From: Nitrospira sp.
Lineage (GTDB): Bacteria; Nitrospirota; Nitrospiria; Nitrospirales; Nitrospiraceae
Length of the DNA: 64,000 nt
Assembly (NCBI GenBank): GCA_022226955.1
Contig: CP092079.1
Location: 3,310,690 to 3,374,689 of the forward strand
Reading direction: 5' to 3'
In this document: one piece after another, positions 46,516-56,348 of the stretch
Numbering within the stretch: the stretch's first letter is position 1
Layout: each line of letters begins with the position of its first letter
Translations under genes and position numbers: made by a program
Notes under the pieces: generated by a model
Seen by the model: only the letters and a program-made list of their open reading frames with translations
Told to the model about the DNA's origin: nothing
Database searches by the model: none

Positions 46516-47115
46516 ATGACAGGGAAATATCTTCAGATGATGATGACTGAGTCGGTCCGTGCAGCACAGCGACGGTACTACAGACGTGCGTTAATGATCG
46601 CCGACGCTCCTGACCACGATCCGCTCGGCGAAGCAGAGGTTCGCTTTATTGCCGATCGTGACAGTTTCTATCTAGGCTCAGTCGGTGAAACCGGCTGGCC
46701 CTATATCCAACATCGGGGCGGACCGAAAGGTTTTTTGAAAGTGCTTGATCCCTTCACCCTCGCGTTCGTTGACTACCGGGGAAACCGTCAATTGCTGAGT
46801 ACGGGTAATTTTAACGCGAACGGCCGAGTGGCGCTCTTTCTCATGGACTACAAGAATCGGTCACGGTTGAAGATTCTCGGTCGTGTGCGAGTGGAAGATA
46901 TTCGGGAGCATCCAGCGTTGGCGGAACAACTTGCACAGAGAGACATACAGGTCAAAGTGGAAAGGATTATCCTTATTGAGGTGCTGTCATTTGACTGGAA
47001 CTGTTCAAAACATATTACTCCACGCTATTCTCTCGATGAGGTCGAGGAGGCAATTGCGCCGTTAAGAACTCGTATCGCCGAATTAGAGGCACAACTTGCC
47101 TCACTCCGAACCTAA
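46516..47115 (+). CDS. Pyridoxamine-phosphate-oxidase-like flavin protein
   Basis: A 199-residue protein of the split-barrel FMN-binding fold. FYLGSVGETGWPYIQHRGGPKGF is the family start, followed by DYRGNRQLLSTGNF and RLKILGRVRVED. The C-terminal 30 residues form a coiled coil (EEAIAPLRTRIAELEAQLAS). The substrate cannot be predicted. GGAGGG precedes the start. Confidence 0.78.
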   Translation: MTGKYLQMMMTESVRAAQRRYYRRALMIADAPDHDPLGEAEVRFIADRDSFYLGSVGETGWPYIQHRGGPKGFLKVLDPFTLAFVDYRGNRQLLSTGNFNANGRVALFLMDYKNRSRLKILGRVRVEDIREHPALAEQLAQRDIQVKVERIILIEVLSFDWNCSKHITPRYSLDEVEEAIAPLRTRIAELEAQLASLRT

Positions 47116-47268
47116 GAGCGCAGTAGATCCAATTAGGTTCCCGTCGTTGCACGAAGGATCAGTTGGCTAAGTAGTCTGACAGTGGGAAACACCCGTTTTC
47201 GCACGAACATTCTCGCTAACACTAATTCATAGTTTTCAGATTCTATTATTTCGGAGTCACAAGATTAA

Positions 47269-47934
47269 ATGACGCCAGAAGAACTATGCAGATTACACCC
47301 GGAATTATTTCACGTTAGTGCACCGGATGCCTGGCCGATGATGAAAAAGTATGGCCTTCTTTCAACGGCTAATATTCTTGACCTACTCGGCATCGATCAA
47401 AAAGAGGAGCGTGAACGGCTACTAAAACAACGTAGGCCATTCCCTGTCCCATTATGTCATCCCACCAAGGGTACTATTATAATCAATGACAATAAGCCAC
47501 TGAGCGAGAAGGCCTTATCACAAATTTTAGATGACAATCTTACCCCAGAAGATTGGCTCATGATGTTAAATAGTCGGATCTTCTTTTGGAGTAATGGGCA
47601 GGCCACACAGCGTTTACTGCAAGCACGGATCAATCGAGGTAGGAAGCGTTTGGTTTTAGTTGTTGATACACAGAAATTGGCAAGGGATTATTTAAACAAC
47701 ATGGAAATTAGTCCAATAAACTCTGGCTCAACAATACGAAAAGCTGCACGGCGCGGCCTGCAAACCTTTACTCCTTTAGGTGATTTACCATATAGAGAAT
47801 GGCAAAAACTTAGAGGGCACAATGATAAGATACTGGAAGTAATCGTACGTGATTCAATCCCGAATATTCAAAAGTATGTTCTAAGACATCATGTTACATC
47901 CGGAGATAAGGATCCAGAAATTCTGATGATGTGA
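47269..47934 (+). CDS. DUF7002-like protein in AT-rich DNA
   Basis: A 221-residue protein that I match to a family of unknown function: ELFHVSAPDAWPMMKKYGLL, PFPVPLCHPTKGTIIINDN, LTPEDWLMMLNSRIFFW and SPINSG. The opening H-x-W-x-x-x-x-x-GLLS text recalls ADP-ribosyltransferase-like proteins such as DarT, but this is a loose resemblance. The coding DNA is clearly more AT-rich than its neighbours, suggesting separate transfer. Confidence 0.6.
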   Translation: MTPEELCRLHPELFHVSAPDAWPMMKKYGLLSTANILDLLGIDQKEERERLLKQRRPFPVPLCHPTKGTIIINDNKPLSEKALSQILDDNLTPEDWLMMLNSRIFFWSNGQATQRLLQARINRGRKRLVLVVDTQKLARDYLNNMEISPINSGSTIRKAARRGLQTFTPLGDLPYREWQKLRGHNDKILEVIVRDSIPNIQKYVLRHHVTSGDKDPEILMM

Positions 47935-48040
47935 TCAGCGGTACCCTGACTTTACCAGTGCCCCCAAGTGGTCACCAGACAAAAAAGCTAGGCCGTAAGA
48001 CGAACAGGACAAAATCACTAAGCGACCGTAAGCTCCCCTG

Positions 48041-48895
48041 TCAACGAGACACAGCCACGGGTGAACTTCTGGCCTCGAGTTGAGCCCGATATGTGGCGGG
48101 CGGCAAGCCCGCTAACGCGTCATGGGGCCGTTCTTCGTTGTAACTCTGCAACCATTCCGCACTGATTTCGCGCACCTGCTCCAACGACTCAAATACATAC
48201 GCATTCAGCACTTCTGTCCGATACGTCCGGTTATAGCGCTCGATGAACGCATTCTGATCCGGCTTGCCCGGTTGGATGTGCCATAACTGAATCGCCCGTT
48301 CCGCACACCAGCTGATGAACGACTCGGCGATGAATTCCGGGCCATTGTCGAGCCGAATCGCCTGAGGCTGCCCCCGCCAGCTTACCACTTGCTCCAACAC
48401 GCGGATCACGCGTTCCGCCGGGAGCGACGTATCAATCTCAATCGCCAAGCCCTCTCGCACGCCTTCATCCAGAATATTGAGGGTCCGGAATCGTCGCCCG
48501 CCGTACAGCGTATCGCTCATGAAGTCCACGGCCCACACGGCATTCGGCTGCGGGATGACCGTAAGGGGTTGTCGGAGCCGGACTGGCAGCCGCTTCTTGG
48601 TCCGCCGCGGCAGGTTCAGCCGGAGCTGGCAATACACCCGCCACAGCCGTTTCGGATTCCAGGGATGCCCATCGAGCCGGAGCCGATCACAACACTTCCA
48701 GAAGCCCCAGCGACTCTTGGCCGCGACCAGGGTCGTGAGGGCCGCGATGACCGGGGCATCCCGTCGAGCCCAATCCACGAGGGGCCGGTAGTAGGTCGCC
48801 CGGCCCATCCCGACGGCGCGACAGGCCCGCTGAACCGGAAGGCCGCCCTGTGTTACCAAGTGCGTGACGACCTCCCGCCGCTCAGCGGGCCTTAG
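48041..48895 (-). CDS. IS3-family OrfB transposase
   Basis: Integrase-type transposase. The DDE residues are in AVDFMSD, IRLDNGPEF and FIERYNRTYR. Its frame is open back to 49039 inside orfA. The slippery AAAAAAG (minus strand, 48898-48904) lies just before the orfA stop, so the active OrfAB fusion is made by -1 frameshifting. No mutation is evident. Confidence 0.9.
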   Translation of the reverse strand, partial: LRPAERREVVTHLVTQGGLPVQRACRAVGMGRATYYRPLVDWARRDAPVIAALTTLVAAKSRWGFWKCCDRLRLDGHPWNPKRLWRVYCQLRLNLPRRTKKRLPVRLRQPLTVIPQPNAVWAVDFMSDTLYGGRRFRTLNILDEGVREGLAIEIDTSLPAERVIRVLEQVVSWRGQPQAIRLDNGPEFIAESFISWCAERAIQLWHIQPGKPDQNAFIERYNRTYRTEVLNAYVFESLEQVREISAEWLQSYNEERPHDALAGLPPATYRAQLEARSSPVAVSR

Positions 48896-49158
48896 AGCTT
48901 TTTTGCGATGACATCCTTGAGCGCGGCGTTCTCCAGGGACAGATCGGCATACATCCGCTTCAGGCGGCCGTTCTCGTGCTCCAATTCCTTCAGCCGCTTC
49001 ACGTCGGAGGCCTCCAGCCCCCCGTACTTGGCTTTCCACTTGTAGTACGTCGCGGAGCTAATCCCGTAGTGCCGCCAGATCTCGTTGACGGGCCGACCTG
49101 CGTCGGCCTCTTTCAGGATCGATACGATTTGGGTCTCGGTGAACTTCGATTGACGCAT
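48892..49158 (-). CDS. IS3-family OrfA
   Basis: An 88-residue DNA-binding protein with an N-terminal HTH (KFTETQIVSILKEADAGRPV, YGISSATYYKWKAKY) and a leucine-zipper-like tail. It ends at TAA 48892-48894, right after the frameshift site. Confidence 0.9.
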   Translation of the reverse strand: MRQSKFTETQIVSILKEADAGRPVNEIWRHYGISSATYYKWKAKYGGLEASDVKRLKELEHENGRLKRMYADLSLENAALKDVIAKKL

Positions 49159-49447
49159 GGAAACCTCCTGGCTAGGGTGACGATTCTGCCAGAAAGTTCT
49201 CCTGATGGCTGTCTACCGTTGCGGGGAGCTTACGGAGGCACACAGAACCGCGGCCATCTAAAAGGCGCTACCCCGCTGTATTGGCCGCACGAAAGGCGGC
49301 CTGAATTCAAGTGTGGGACGACACTGAGAAGCTGGCGTATCTGTTGCTAACCACCGGGCCGATGAGTGATTACCCCGATGCGGGACACTTGTGCCACAGT
49401 CTTCCTCAAGCCCAAGATCCGACCGTCGATCGTGGGTATGACGCCGA

Positions 49448-49786
49448 TTGCAGGTGCTGGATCGCGGCATGAGCCAAGGCCTGAGCCCTCGCTCCATCAC
49501 CGTCGATCATGGCACCGAATTCCAATCACGCGCCTTGGAGGATTGGGCTTATCGACGTGGTGTCCAGCTCGACTTCATTCGACCGTGGAAACCAGTTGAA
49601 AACGCGTTCGTTGAGTCATCTGACGGACGGCTCCGCGACGAGCGCTTGGACGTCCACCGGTTCGCCTCGCTTGCCGAGGCCCAGACCATCATCGAAACGG
49701 GGCTAACGTCATTGCGCTTTGACCGCCTTAGCGATCCACTCCTCTCACAAGGGACTGCCAGAGTCGCTAGCGTCCCCCCGCTATAA
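49448..49786 (+). pseudogene. IS3-family transposase remnant
   Basis: The open part matches the C-terminal catalytic half of another IS3-type OrfB: TVDHGTEFQSRALEDWAYRRG and VENAFVESSDGRLRDERL. The first Asp region is missing and the frame fails after QTIIETG. Broken transposase text also appears in other frames from about 49380. It differs from both intact elements in the window. Confidence 0.75.
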
Positions 49787-50085
49787 CTTGCCGTCGTTTC
49801 CTAGAGAGCCATCACATGGCTTCAGACGGTATCTTTGCTCTCCAAAGAGCTTACACAGCCCTGTGTCTGACCTGATTACCAGGGTCTTTTTCCATATCGT
49901 TACGATCATACCCATGTGACAGGTTTTTGAATTGTCGGATATCTGACAGACTGATATTAGAAGACGGGCATATCATGTCGAGCGATGACCATTTGGAAAA
50001 CTGCCTGAGCGCGTGAGATGGGCAATCCACGCAGCAAGTATCTCAGGTTGCAAGTTTTTTCCCTTAATAGAATGAGTTGCGAATC
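49787..50085. other. Intergenic region, nothing recognised
   Basis: About 300 bases between the IS remnant and the PagL-like gene. It is AT-rich near the gene and may hold its promoter, but I saw no clear motif. Confidence 0.4.
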
Positions 50086-50730
50086 ATGATGCCACGAGAA
50101 CATCGCCATGCCGTCATCATAGGAGGAATTTTCATCGTCGCAATGCTCACAGGCGTCTGCCCCGCGCTTGGTGGGCCAACGGCATCCGAGGCGCGGGACG
50201 TGTTGACAAAGGGTACGATCGAATTAGGAGTGGCCGCAGGGTTCGATCAAGCCACAACGGCGATAGGGAATGCGCCGTCCTCTGATCGAAGCGCCGTTTT
50301 CGTCATGCCCAGGCTAGGCATAGTGTTAACTGATCCCGTGGCATCTGGTTGGTGGCAAGGTAATTTCGAGTTTGTGGTTCAACCAGTGTTTGCTCGATTT
50401 ACGAGACCCTTTGCTGCGGAAGCCGCCGGGGGATCTTTTCTTCTTGCGTATAACTTCCTGTCATTAGGTCGATGGGTGCCTTTTGTGGATGCGGGGGCAG
50501 GCATGATTTGGACCAATCTTGCACCACGCATTTCTGAACAGAGCACTCAATTTGAGTTTACGTTGGAGACCGGACTTGGCGTTCATTATTTTCTTTACGA
50601 ACACGTGACTTGGACAATGGGTGTACGGCTGCATCACATCTCAAACGGTGGGCTTGGTGATCGCAATACAGGAATAAACGGAGTTCTTCCGTATGTAGGT
50701 ATTTCGTTTTTTACCCCTAAATGGTTTTGA
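50086..50730 (+). CDS. Lipid A 3-O-deacylase (PagL-like) outer-membrane protein
   Basis: A 214-residue exported protein with a signal peptide (about 10-30) and beta-barrel strands. The segment MGVRLHHISNGGLGDRNTG carries the His-Ser pair of the PagL active site, and the C-terminus ends in an aromatic residue as for outer-membrane barrels. PagL removes one acyl chain from lipid A and changes envelope properties. The start could also be 50089; a TTG at 50077 is less likely. Confidence 0.75.
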   Translation: MMPREHRHAVIIGGIFIVAMLTGVCPALGGPTASEARDVLTKGTIELGVAAGFDQATTAIGNAPSSDRSAVFVMPRLGIVLTDPVASGWWQGNFEFVVQPVFARFTRPFAAEAAGGSFLLAYNFLSLGRWVPFVDAGAGMIWTNLAPRISEQSTQFEFTLETGLGVHYFLYEHVTWTMGVRLHHISNGGLGDRNTGINGVLPYVGISFFTPKWF

Positions 50731-50907
50731 CTGAATGTGTTTTGGGGTCGCAACCTCTCTTACCGGTAGGTCAGGAACCGAATATAAGAGAACGGAACAA
50801 TAGGCTAATCGGTGACGGGGACATTTTGTGGAATCATTTAAATCTCCACGACTATAGCAGCGGGGAGGTCATATAAACCGGCAGTGTGCCATGGGAGGAT
50901 ATGGTTT

Positions 50908-51921
50908 ATGTTCACATACAAACGTTTCTTGTGTTGGTGTTTTGCCGCATTGATGGGGCTTGCTTTCCCCTTTCCAAGTAACGCAACAGCGATGGAAACA
51001 ATAGAGGCTCATCTCACGACACCCCCAGAAGTTCCTCTTCCCACAGGCCGGACTCAACCAGCGCATGTTGTTGTACGTGTCCAGGCAAAGGAATTGATTG
51101 GTTCTATCGGGGATGGCGTCCAATACAAACTGTGGACATTCAACGGAACGGTTCCTGGGCCTATGGTACGCGTGCGAGTGGGGGATACGGTCGAGGTTCG
51201 CTTAGAAAATCCAAAAGAGAATAAATTTGCGCATAACATGGATCTCCATGCGGTTAATGGACCCGGTGGAGGGGCAGGAGCGAATTTAGCGTTTCCCGGA
51301 GCCACAGGAGTGTTCACGTTTAAGGCACTAGCACCGGGGCTTTTTATGTATCATTGCGCGTCCCCCGTTCCCAACCCGCACATTCACCTTGCCAATGGCA
51401 TGTATGGAATGATTCTCGTCGAGCCAGAGCATGGGTTGCCGAAAGTTGATCGGGAGTATGCCGTCGTACAAAGCGAGTTTTTCACCAAGCCGAGCGAAGA
51501 CAAAGATGTCTTAGAATTTTCGATGGAAAAGGGGTTGGCGGAACATTCTGACTACGTCGTGTTCAACGGGCACACCGGATCGCTCTTAGGCAAGGGGGAA
51601 TTGAAAGCTAGTGTGGGAGAAACCGTTCGCCTGTATTTCGGGAATATCGGGCCCAACAGCGCCTCTTCCTTCCACATCATCGGAGAAATCTTCGATAGCG
51701 TTCATACGGAGGGAACGATCGGAGGAACTGTGAACCATCATGTGCAATCAACGCTCGTTCCGGCTGCAGGGGCTACGATCGTAGAGTTTATGATCGACGT
51801 GCCTGGGGCATACGTCTTGGTGGATCATAGTTTCTTCAGGGTAGCCAAGGGCGCGTTGGGGATTCTTAAAGTGGGGGGAAAAGATGATCCTAGTATTTTT
51901 CAAGCGCACCCCACTCCATAG
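50908..51921 (+). CDS. AniA-like copper nitrite reductase
   Basis: Reduces nitrite to NO in the periplasm. The 337-residue protein has a signal peptide and two cupredoxin domains. Copper ligands and the active site are present: HNMDLHAVNG (type 1 His, catalytic Asp, type 2 His), YHCASPVPNPHIHLANGMYG (type 2 His, type 1 Cys, His and Met), the catalytic His region SFHIIGEIFDSVH, and the last type 2 His in LVDHSFFR. The text is closest to Neisseria AniA (class II). ATG 50908 has GGAGG 9 bases upstream; GTG 50884 is less likely. Confidence 0.85.
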   Translation: MFTYKRFLCWCFAALMGLAFPFPSNATAMETIEAHLTTPPEVPLPTGRTQPAHVVVRVQAKELIGSIGDGVQYKLWTFNGTVPGPMVRVRVGDTVEVRLENPKENKFAHNMDLHAVNGPGGGAGANLAFPGATGVFTFKALAPGLFMYHCASPVPNPHIHLANGMYGMILVEPEHGLPKVDREYAVVQSEFFTKPSEDKDVLEFSMEKGLAEHSDYVVFNGHTGSLLGKGELKASVGETVRLYFGNIGPNSASSFHIIGEIFDSVHTEGTIGGTVNHHVQSTLVPAAGATIVEFMIDVPGAYVLVDHSFFRVAKGALGILKVGGKDDPSIFQAHPTP

Positions 51922-52051
51922 AGGGGGGGGAGAGAATCACGACCGCCCTTGATTGAACTATTACCGGCCTGTGTGTGTTTAAGCATGGACAGGCAGTTTC
52001 ATTTTACTGCGGAATTAAGACATTCTTCGTGAGTTAAAGGAGGCGATCACA

Positions 52052-52516
52052 ATGCTGAACTGGTCCGACGTCACACATCTGGCTGGTACTGGCAATCCGA
52101 GTCCTGATCGGATCATCACAAAATCTACCGAGGAATGGAAGCGGCTTCTCACGGCAGAACAGTATCGAATAACGCGCCTCAAGGGGACCGAGCATGCACA
52201 TAGCTCGTCTATGTGCAATCTATTTGTCCCCGGCCTATACGCGTGTGCGTGCTGCGGTACCGTATTGTTTGACTCAACCAGCAAATTCCCATCACAAACG
52301 GGATGGCCGTCTTTTGCTCAACCGGTTAAACCCAATGTAATCGCGTATCATGATGACAACGCTCATGGCATGCGCCGCATTGAAACGACGTGTAACGTAT
52401 GTGAAGCCCATCTTGGGCATGTGTTCCCGGATGGGCCAGCCCCCAGCGGCCTTCGATACTGCATTAACGCTCTTTCTTTGGTGATACTAGAGCAAGGTCC
52501 GGTTGAGACGCTTTGA
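52052..52516 (+). CDS. msrB: Peptide methionine-(R)-sulfoxide reductase
   Basis: Repairs R-sulfoxides of methionine and complements MsrA. The 154-residue protein has the zinc-binding pairs CACC and CNVC, the substrate segment SQTGWPSF, and the catalytic cysteine in LRYCINALSL. AAAGGAGG stands just before the ATG. A following catalase suggests shared use under oxidative stress. Confidence 0.94.
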   Translation: MLNWSDVTHLAGTGNPSPDRIITKSTEEWKRLLTAEQYRITRLKGTEHAHSSSMCNLFVPGLYACACCGTVLFDSTSKFPSQTGWPSFAQPVKPNVIAYHDDNAHGMRRIETTCNVCEAHLGHVFPDGPAPSGLRYCINALSLVILEQGPVETL

Positions 52517-52606
52517 CAGAATAGCAGGCTCAGAAATATCGTGGTATGGCAATACAGCAAGCATGATTTCTAAGGCCGATCGATTCTCTTAGGGAGGTTA
52601 TCCATT

Positions 52607-54067
52607 GTGGGAGATAAGGACAAGAAACTAACAACTAACGCAGGGGCACCTGTCGTCGACAATCAAAATGTCATGACGGCTGGCCCTCGGGGCCCTCAAT
52701 TACTACAGGACGTCTGGTTTCTAGAAAAGCTTGGTCATTTCAACCGGGAAGTGATTCCTGAGCGGCGCATGCATGCCAAAGGGTCTGGTGCCTTTGGGAC
52801 GTTCACGGTCACGCACGATGTGACCCGGTACACTCGCGCAAAACTATTTGCTCAGATTGGCAAGACCACAGAATTGTTCGCTCGTTTCACGACCGTGGCT
52901 GGCGAACGCGGCGCTGCGGACGCTGAACGCGATATCCGAGGGTTTGCCGTGAAGTTTTATACGGAGGAGGGAAATTGGGATCTGGTGGGAAATAATACTC
53001 CCGTGTTCTTTCATCGGGACCCGCTCAAATTCCCTGACCTTAACCACGCCGTCAAACGTGACCCTCGTACAAACATGCGCAGTGCTAAGAACATGTGGGA
53101 TTTTTGGACTTCCCTCCCAGAAGCCTTGCATCAAATTACAATCGTCATGAGTGAGCGTGGCATTCCGGCGACCTATCGACACATGCACGGGTTTGGGAGC
53201 CATACGTTCAGTTTCATTAATGAACAAAGGGAGCGTCACTGGGTCAAGTTTCACTTTGTCTCACAGCAAGGCATTCGTAATTTGACCGATGCAGAGGCAG
53301 AGGCCATGATCGGCAAAGACAGAGAGAGCCATCAGCGGGACCTCTTTGAGAGTCTCGAAAAAGGCGATTTCCCCATGTGGGCTCTTAAGGTACAGATCAT
53401 GCCAGAGGGTGACGCGCGAAAGACGCCGTATAATCCGTTTGATCTCACTAAAGTCTGGCCTCACAAAGACTATCCGTTGATGGATGTGGGGACCATGGAG
53501 TTAAATCGTAACCCATCTAATTTTTTCGCCGATGTTGAACAGTCCGCATTTAACCCGGCCAACGTTCCTCCTGGGATCGGTTTTTCACCGGACAGAATGT
53601 TACAGGGGCGCCTTTTCGCGTACGGGGATGCCCAGCGGTATCGGCTAGGAGTCAATCACCACCTGATCCCCGTTAATGCCCCTCGTTGCCCGGCCCATAG
53701 TTTCCACCGTGATGGCGCCATGCGAGTCGATGGCAATCATGGAGGGACTCCCGGCTATGAACCCAACAGCGGTGGTGAGTGGCGGGAGCAGCCAGAGTTC
53801 CGCGAGCCGGCGTTGAGTCTCGACGGTGCAGCGGGTCACTGGAATCACCGTGAGGACACTGATTATTATTCGCAACCAGCTGCGTTATTTCGTTTGATGA
53901 ATTCGGCGCAACGGGATACCTTGTTTGGGAATACGGCCCGCGCCATGGAGGACATTCCCAGAGAGATTAAGATCCGCCATATCGGTAACTGCTATAGGGC
54001 GGATCCTGCTTACGGGGAGGGAGTGGCTACGGCGTTGGGCATTGCACTCTGCGAGGCGTTGCAATAG
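52607..54067 (+). CDS. Clade 3 monofunctional catalase
   Basis: Breaks H2O2 into water and oxygen in a haem-dependent manner. The 486-residue protein matches the small-subunit catalases: [20 protein letters not shown] with the catalytic His, [19 protein letters not shown] with the Asn, and the haem-ligand region [20 protein letters not shown] start with AGGGAGG at 8 bases. There is no signal peptide. Confidence 0.95.
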   Translation: MGDKDKKLTTNAGAPVVDNQNVMTAGPRGPQLLQDVWFLEKLGHFNREVIPERRMHAKGSGAFGTFTVTHDVTRYTRAKLFAQIGKTTELFARFTTVAGERGAADAERDIRGFAVKFYTEEGNWDLVGNNTPVFFHRDPLKFPDLNHAVKRDPRTNMRSAKNMWDFWTSLPEALHQITIVMSERGIPATYRHMHGFGSHTFSFINEQRERHWVKFHFVSQQGIRNLTDAEAEAMIGKDRESHQRDLFESLEKGDFPMWALKVQIMPEGDARKTPYNPFDLTKVWPHKDYPLMDVGTMELNRNPSNFFADVEQSAFNPANVPPGIGFSPDRMLQGRLFAYGDAQRYRLGVNHHLIPVNAPRCPAHSFHRDGAMRVDGNHGGTPGYEPNSGGEWREQPEFREPALSLDGAAGHWNHREDTDYYSQPAALFRLMNSAQRDTLFGNTARAMEDIPREIKIRHIGNCYRADPAYGEGVATALGIALCEALQ

Positions 54068-54182
54068 TTCGCTCTTTCTCGGCCGGACACCTGGCACCCT
54101 GAGGAGAGCGTGTAGCGAACCCAGCGTTTTGGGAACAAACAATATGGCCGCTGTTTCCCAGGGCTAAGCCGGAGAGGGTTCC

Positions 54183-55067
54183 ATGAGTTTAATCCAGAAA
54201 GGTATTCTTGAGCCGGTGCCAGAGCAGGCGCGATATCTGTTTTTTACTATGGTGCCGGGAGGAGATTTCACCAAGGCATTGGTAAATCTTCGTAAGCTCA
54301 TCGACGGCAAGACGACTGTTGTGGGGATTGGCAACTGGCTTGTCACTGCCTTGAATCGTGAAGTGCCTGGCCTTCGTCCATTTCCAGCCTTTTCTAAAAC
54401 GGACATCAACATGTCTGCGACACCGGCAGCGCTCTGGTGTTGGATTCGAGGAATCGACCGAGGAGAACTTTTTCATCAGACCCATGATATTGCCGGAAGT
54501 GTCTCTCCTGCTCTGCAGTTATTCCGGGTGGTTGACGCTTTTCGATATCGTTCGGGATTTGACCTACTTGGATATGAGGATGGAACTGAGAATCCTGAAG
54601 GAACCGATGCGGTCAATGCCGCGGTAGCGAGCAACCTTGGCCTCGGACTTGACGGCGGCAGTTATGTGGCTGTGCAACAGTGGGTCCATGACTTCAGCCG
54701 ATTTCGAGGTCTGGACCCATCGAAGCAAGATGATGCTATCGGCCGCCGAAGGGATGACAACAGCGAGCTTCCCTCGGCGTCACAATCTGCACACGTCAAA
54801 CGGACCGCACAGGAAAGTTTTTCGCCGCCTGCATTTATCGTGAGGCGATCGATGCCATGGATAGAAGATCAACAAGGGGGGCTCATGTTTGTGGGATTTG
54901 GCCGTACATTTGACCCGTTCGAGGCTCTTCTAGACAGAATGACTGGTACTGAAGACGGAATAACAGATGCGCTGTTTACCTTCACTCGTCCGGTTTCGGG
55001 AGATTATTTCTGGTGCCCGCCGATGGAGAGCGGGCGCCTTGATTTGCGAGCGCTCGGCTTGCAGTAA
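54183..55067 (+). CDS. DyP-type haem peroxidase
   Basis: A 294-residue dye-decolorising peroxidase. FDLLGYEDGTENPEGTDAVN is the GxxDG active-site motif with the catalytic Asp. The proximal His region and the arginine region RSMPWIEDQQGGLMFVGFGR follow. It has no signal peptide, so it may be cytosolic or encapsulated, although no encapsulin gene is seen. It sits 115 bp after the catalase gene. Confidence 0.88.
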   Translation: MSLIQKGILEPVPEQARYLFFTMVPGGDFTKALVNLRKLIDGKTTVVGIGNWLVTALNREVPGLRPFPAFSKTDINMSATPAALWCWIRGIDRGELFHQTHDIAGSVSPALQLFRVVDAFRYRSGFDLLGYEDGTENPEGTDAVNAAVASNLGLGLDGGSYVAVQQWVHDFSRFRGLDPSKQDDAIGRRRDDNSELPSASQSAHVKRTAQESFSPPAFIVRRSMPWIEDQQGGLMFVGFGRTFDPFEALLDRMTGTEDGITDALFTFTRPVSGDYFWCPPMESGRLDLRALGLQ

Positions 55068-55089
55068 TTCTCCCTCCACGCTATTGGGG

Positions 55090-55713
55090 ATGCAAAAGAA
55101 AGCCGCCAACTTCTTGAACTCAGTCGTCGCGTGTGATGAATGCGATCTCGTCCAGCACCCCATCCCTCTGCATGATGGAGGATGGGCGCTCTGTCGTAGT
55201 TGCGAAGGTCCTCTGTATTATCGTGCTCAAGGGGGCCTCGATCGCGCGTTCGCCTTTGCACTGGGTGCCTTGGTCCTGTTTCTTGTGGCCAACGCATATC
55301 CGATCATCGAATTGGAAATCCAGGGCAACAGAATCTCCTCCAGCCTCTACGGTGCAATCGAACAATTGTGGCATCAACATATGAGGATACTCGCTGCACT
55401 CATTGCCGCGACCACGATAGTCCTTCCTACTATGGAGTTGGTCATCATGCTGTCGATCCTGTTTGCGTTGCGCCGCGGCGCTACTCCGGTCGGGATGTCC
55501 TTGCTCCTCCGGGTCCTGCACGAAGTGCGGCCATGGAGCATGACGGACGTATTCGTTTTGGCGGTTCTGGTCTCGCTTGTTAAGCTGGCCCATATTGCGC
55601 ACGTTGTCATAGGAATTGCGCTGTGGTCATTTGGTGGCATGATGGTGTTACTCATCGCCGCTGCCAACACGTTTAACCTTCGAGAGTTGTGGGAGCACGT
55701 GAACCCTGAATGA
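55090..55713 (+). CDS. PqiA-domain membrane protein (first)
   Basis: A 207-residue protein with a zinc-ribbon-like start (VACDECDLVQ, LCRSCEG) and four membrane helices, matching one half of E. coli PqiA. Here each half is a separate gene; the next gene overlaps by ATGA. PqiA is the inner-membrane partner of the PqiB lipid-transport tunnel. The frame is open to 54967, inside the peroxidase gene; I chose ATG 55090 because it gives the normal N-terminus. Confidence 0.8.
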   Translation: MQKKAANFLNSVVACDECDLVQHPIPLHDGGWALCRSCEGPLYYRAQGGLDRAFAFALGALVLFLVANAYPIIELEIQGNRISSSLYGAIEQLWHQHMRILAALIAATTIVLPTMELVIMLSILFALRRGATPVGMSLLLRVLHEVRPWSMTDVFVLAVLVSLVKLAHIAHVVIGIALWSFGGMMVLLIAAANTFNLRELWEHVNPE

Positions 55714-56348
55714 TGCCTGCCATTCCTACGGCAAAAGCGCTCGGGCTCTATTCCTGCCATACCTGCGGCCTACTCTCGAGGCCGTCGCAGCGGGGGGACT
55801 CTCATTGTGCTCGCTGTGGGACACCTCTCCATTTGCGCAAACCGCACAGTCTTGCGCGTGCTATGGCTTTTCTTGTGGCAGCCTATATTCTGTATGTCCC
55901 CGCGAATGTCTTGCCACTCATGGAAACAGGTTCCCTATTCGGCGCTCAGGAGAATACGATCGTGAGCGGCGTTGCCTATCTCTGGACTTCCGGGGCATGG
56001 GCGCTTGCCGCAATTGTATTCATCGCGAGTGTGTTGGTGCCGCTTCTGAAATTGTTCGCACTGACTGTATTGGTGGTTACGGCCTGGCGCCGGTCGACTT
56101 GGCGACCTTACCAGCGGGCCAAGGTCTACCGGATGGTCGAGCTCGTCGGTCGCTGGTCCATGCTCGACATTTACGTGGTCGCCGTGCTTGTGGCCCTTGT
56201 GCAATTGCGACCACTTGCAACCATTACGGCCGGACCGGGGGCAATCGCATTTGGGGCAGTTGTCGTACTCAGTATGCTGTCAGCCAGAGCATTCGACCCA
56301 CGCCTGATTTGGGACCCTGTGCACGAAGCGAGAAGTCTTGATGGCTAA
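55710..56348 (+). CDS. PqiA-domain membrane protein (second)
   Basis: A 212-residue paralogue of the preceding protein: CHTCGLLSRPS and CARCGTPLHLRKP for zinc, then four helices with YVPANVLPLMETG. It overlaps both neighbours by a few bases. With the first protein it should form the two-domain PqiA unit. Confidence 0.85.
   Translation: MMPAIPTAKALGLYSCHTCGLLSRPSQRGDSHCARCGTPLHLRKPHSLARAMAFLVAAYILYVPANVLPLMETGSLFGAQENTIVSGVAYLWTSGAWALAAIVFIASVLVPLLKLFALTVLVVTAWRRSTWRPYQRAKVYRMVELVGRWSMLDIYVVAVLVALVQLRPLATITAGPGAIAFGAVVVLSMLSARAFDPRLIWDPVHEARSLDG

Larger units (their letters stand above)
48026..49235 (-). mobile_element. IS3-family element 1
   Basis: Inverted ends CCGTAAGCTCCCC (48026-48038) and GGGGAGCTTACGG (49223-49235) bracket orfA and orfB on the minus strand. 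The length of about 1.2 kb is normal for IS3. I could not identify a clean target duplication. Confidence 0.85.

Noticed and set aside
47955..47982. Similarity between CCAGTGCCCCCAAGTGG here and CCAGTGGCGGGGGACC near 63910
   Set aside because: Matches are short and interrupted; I could not show that they are ends of one element.
48389..48895. 168-codon frame antisense to IS3 orfB
   Set aside because: Shadow of the transposase.
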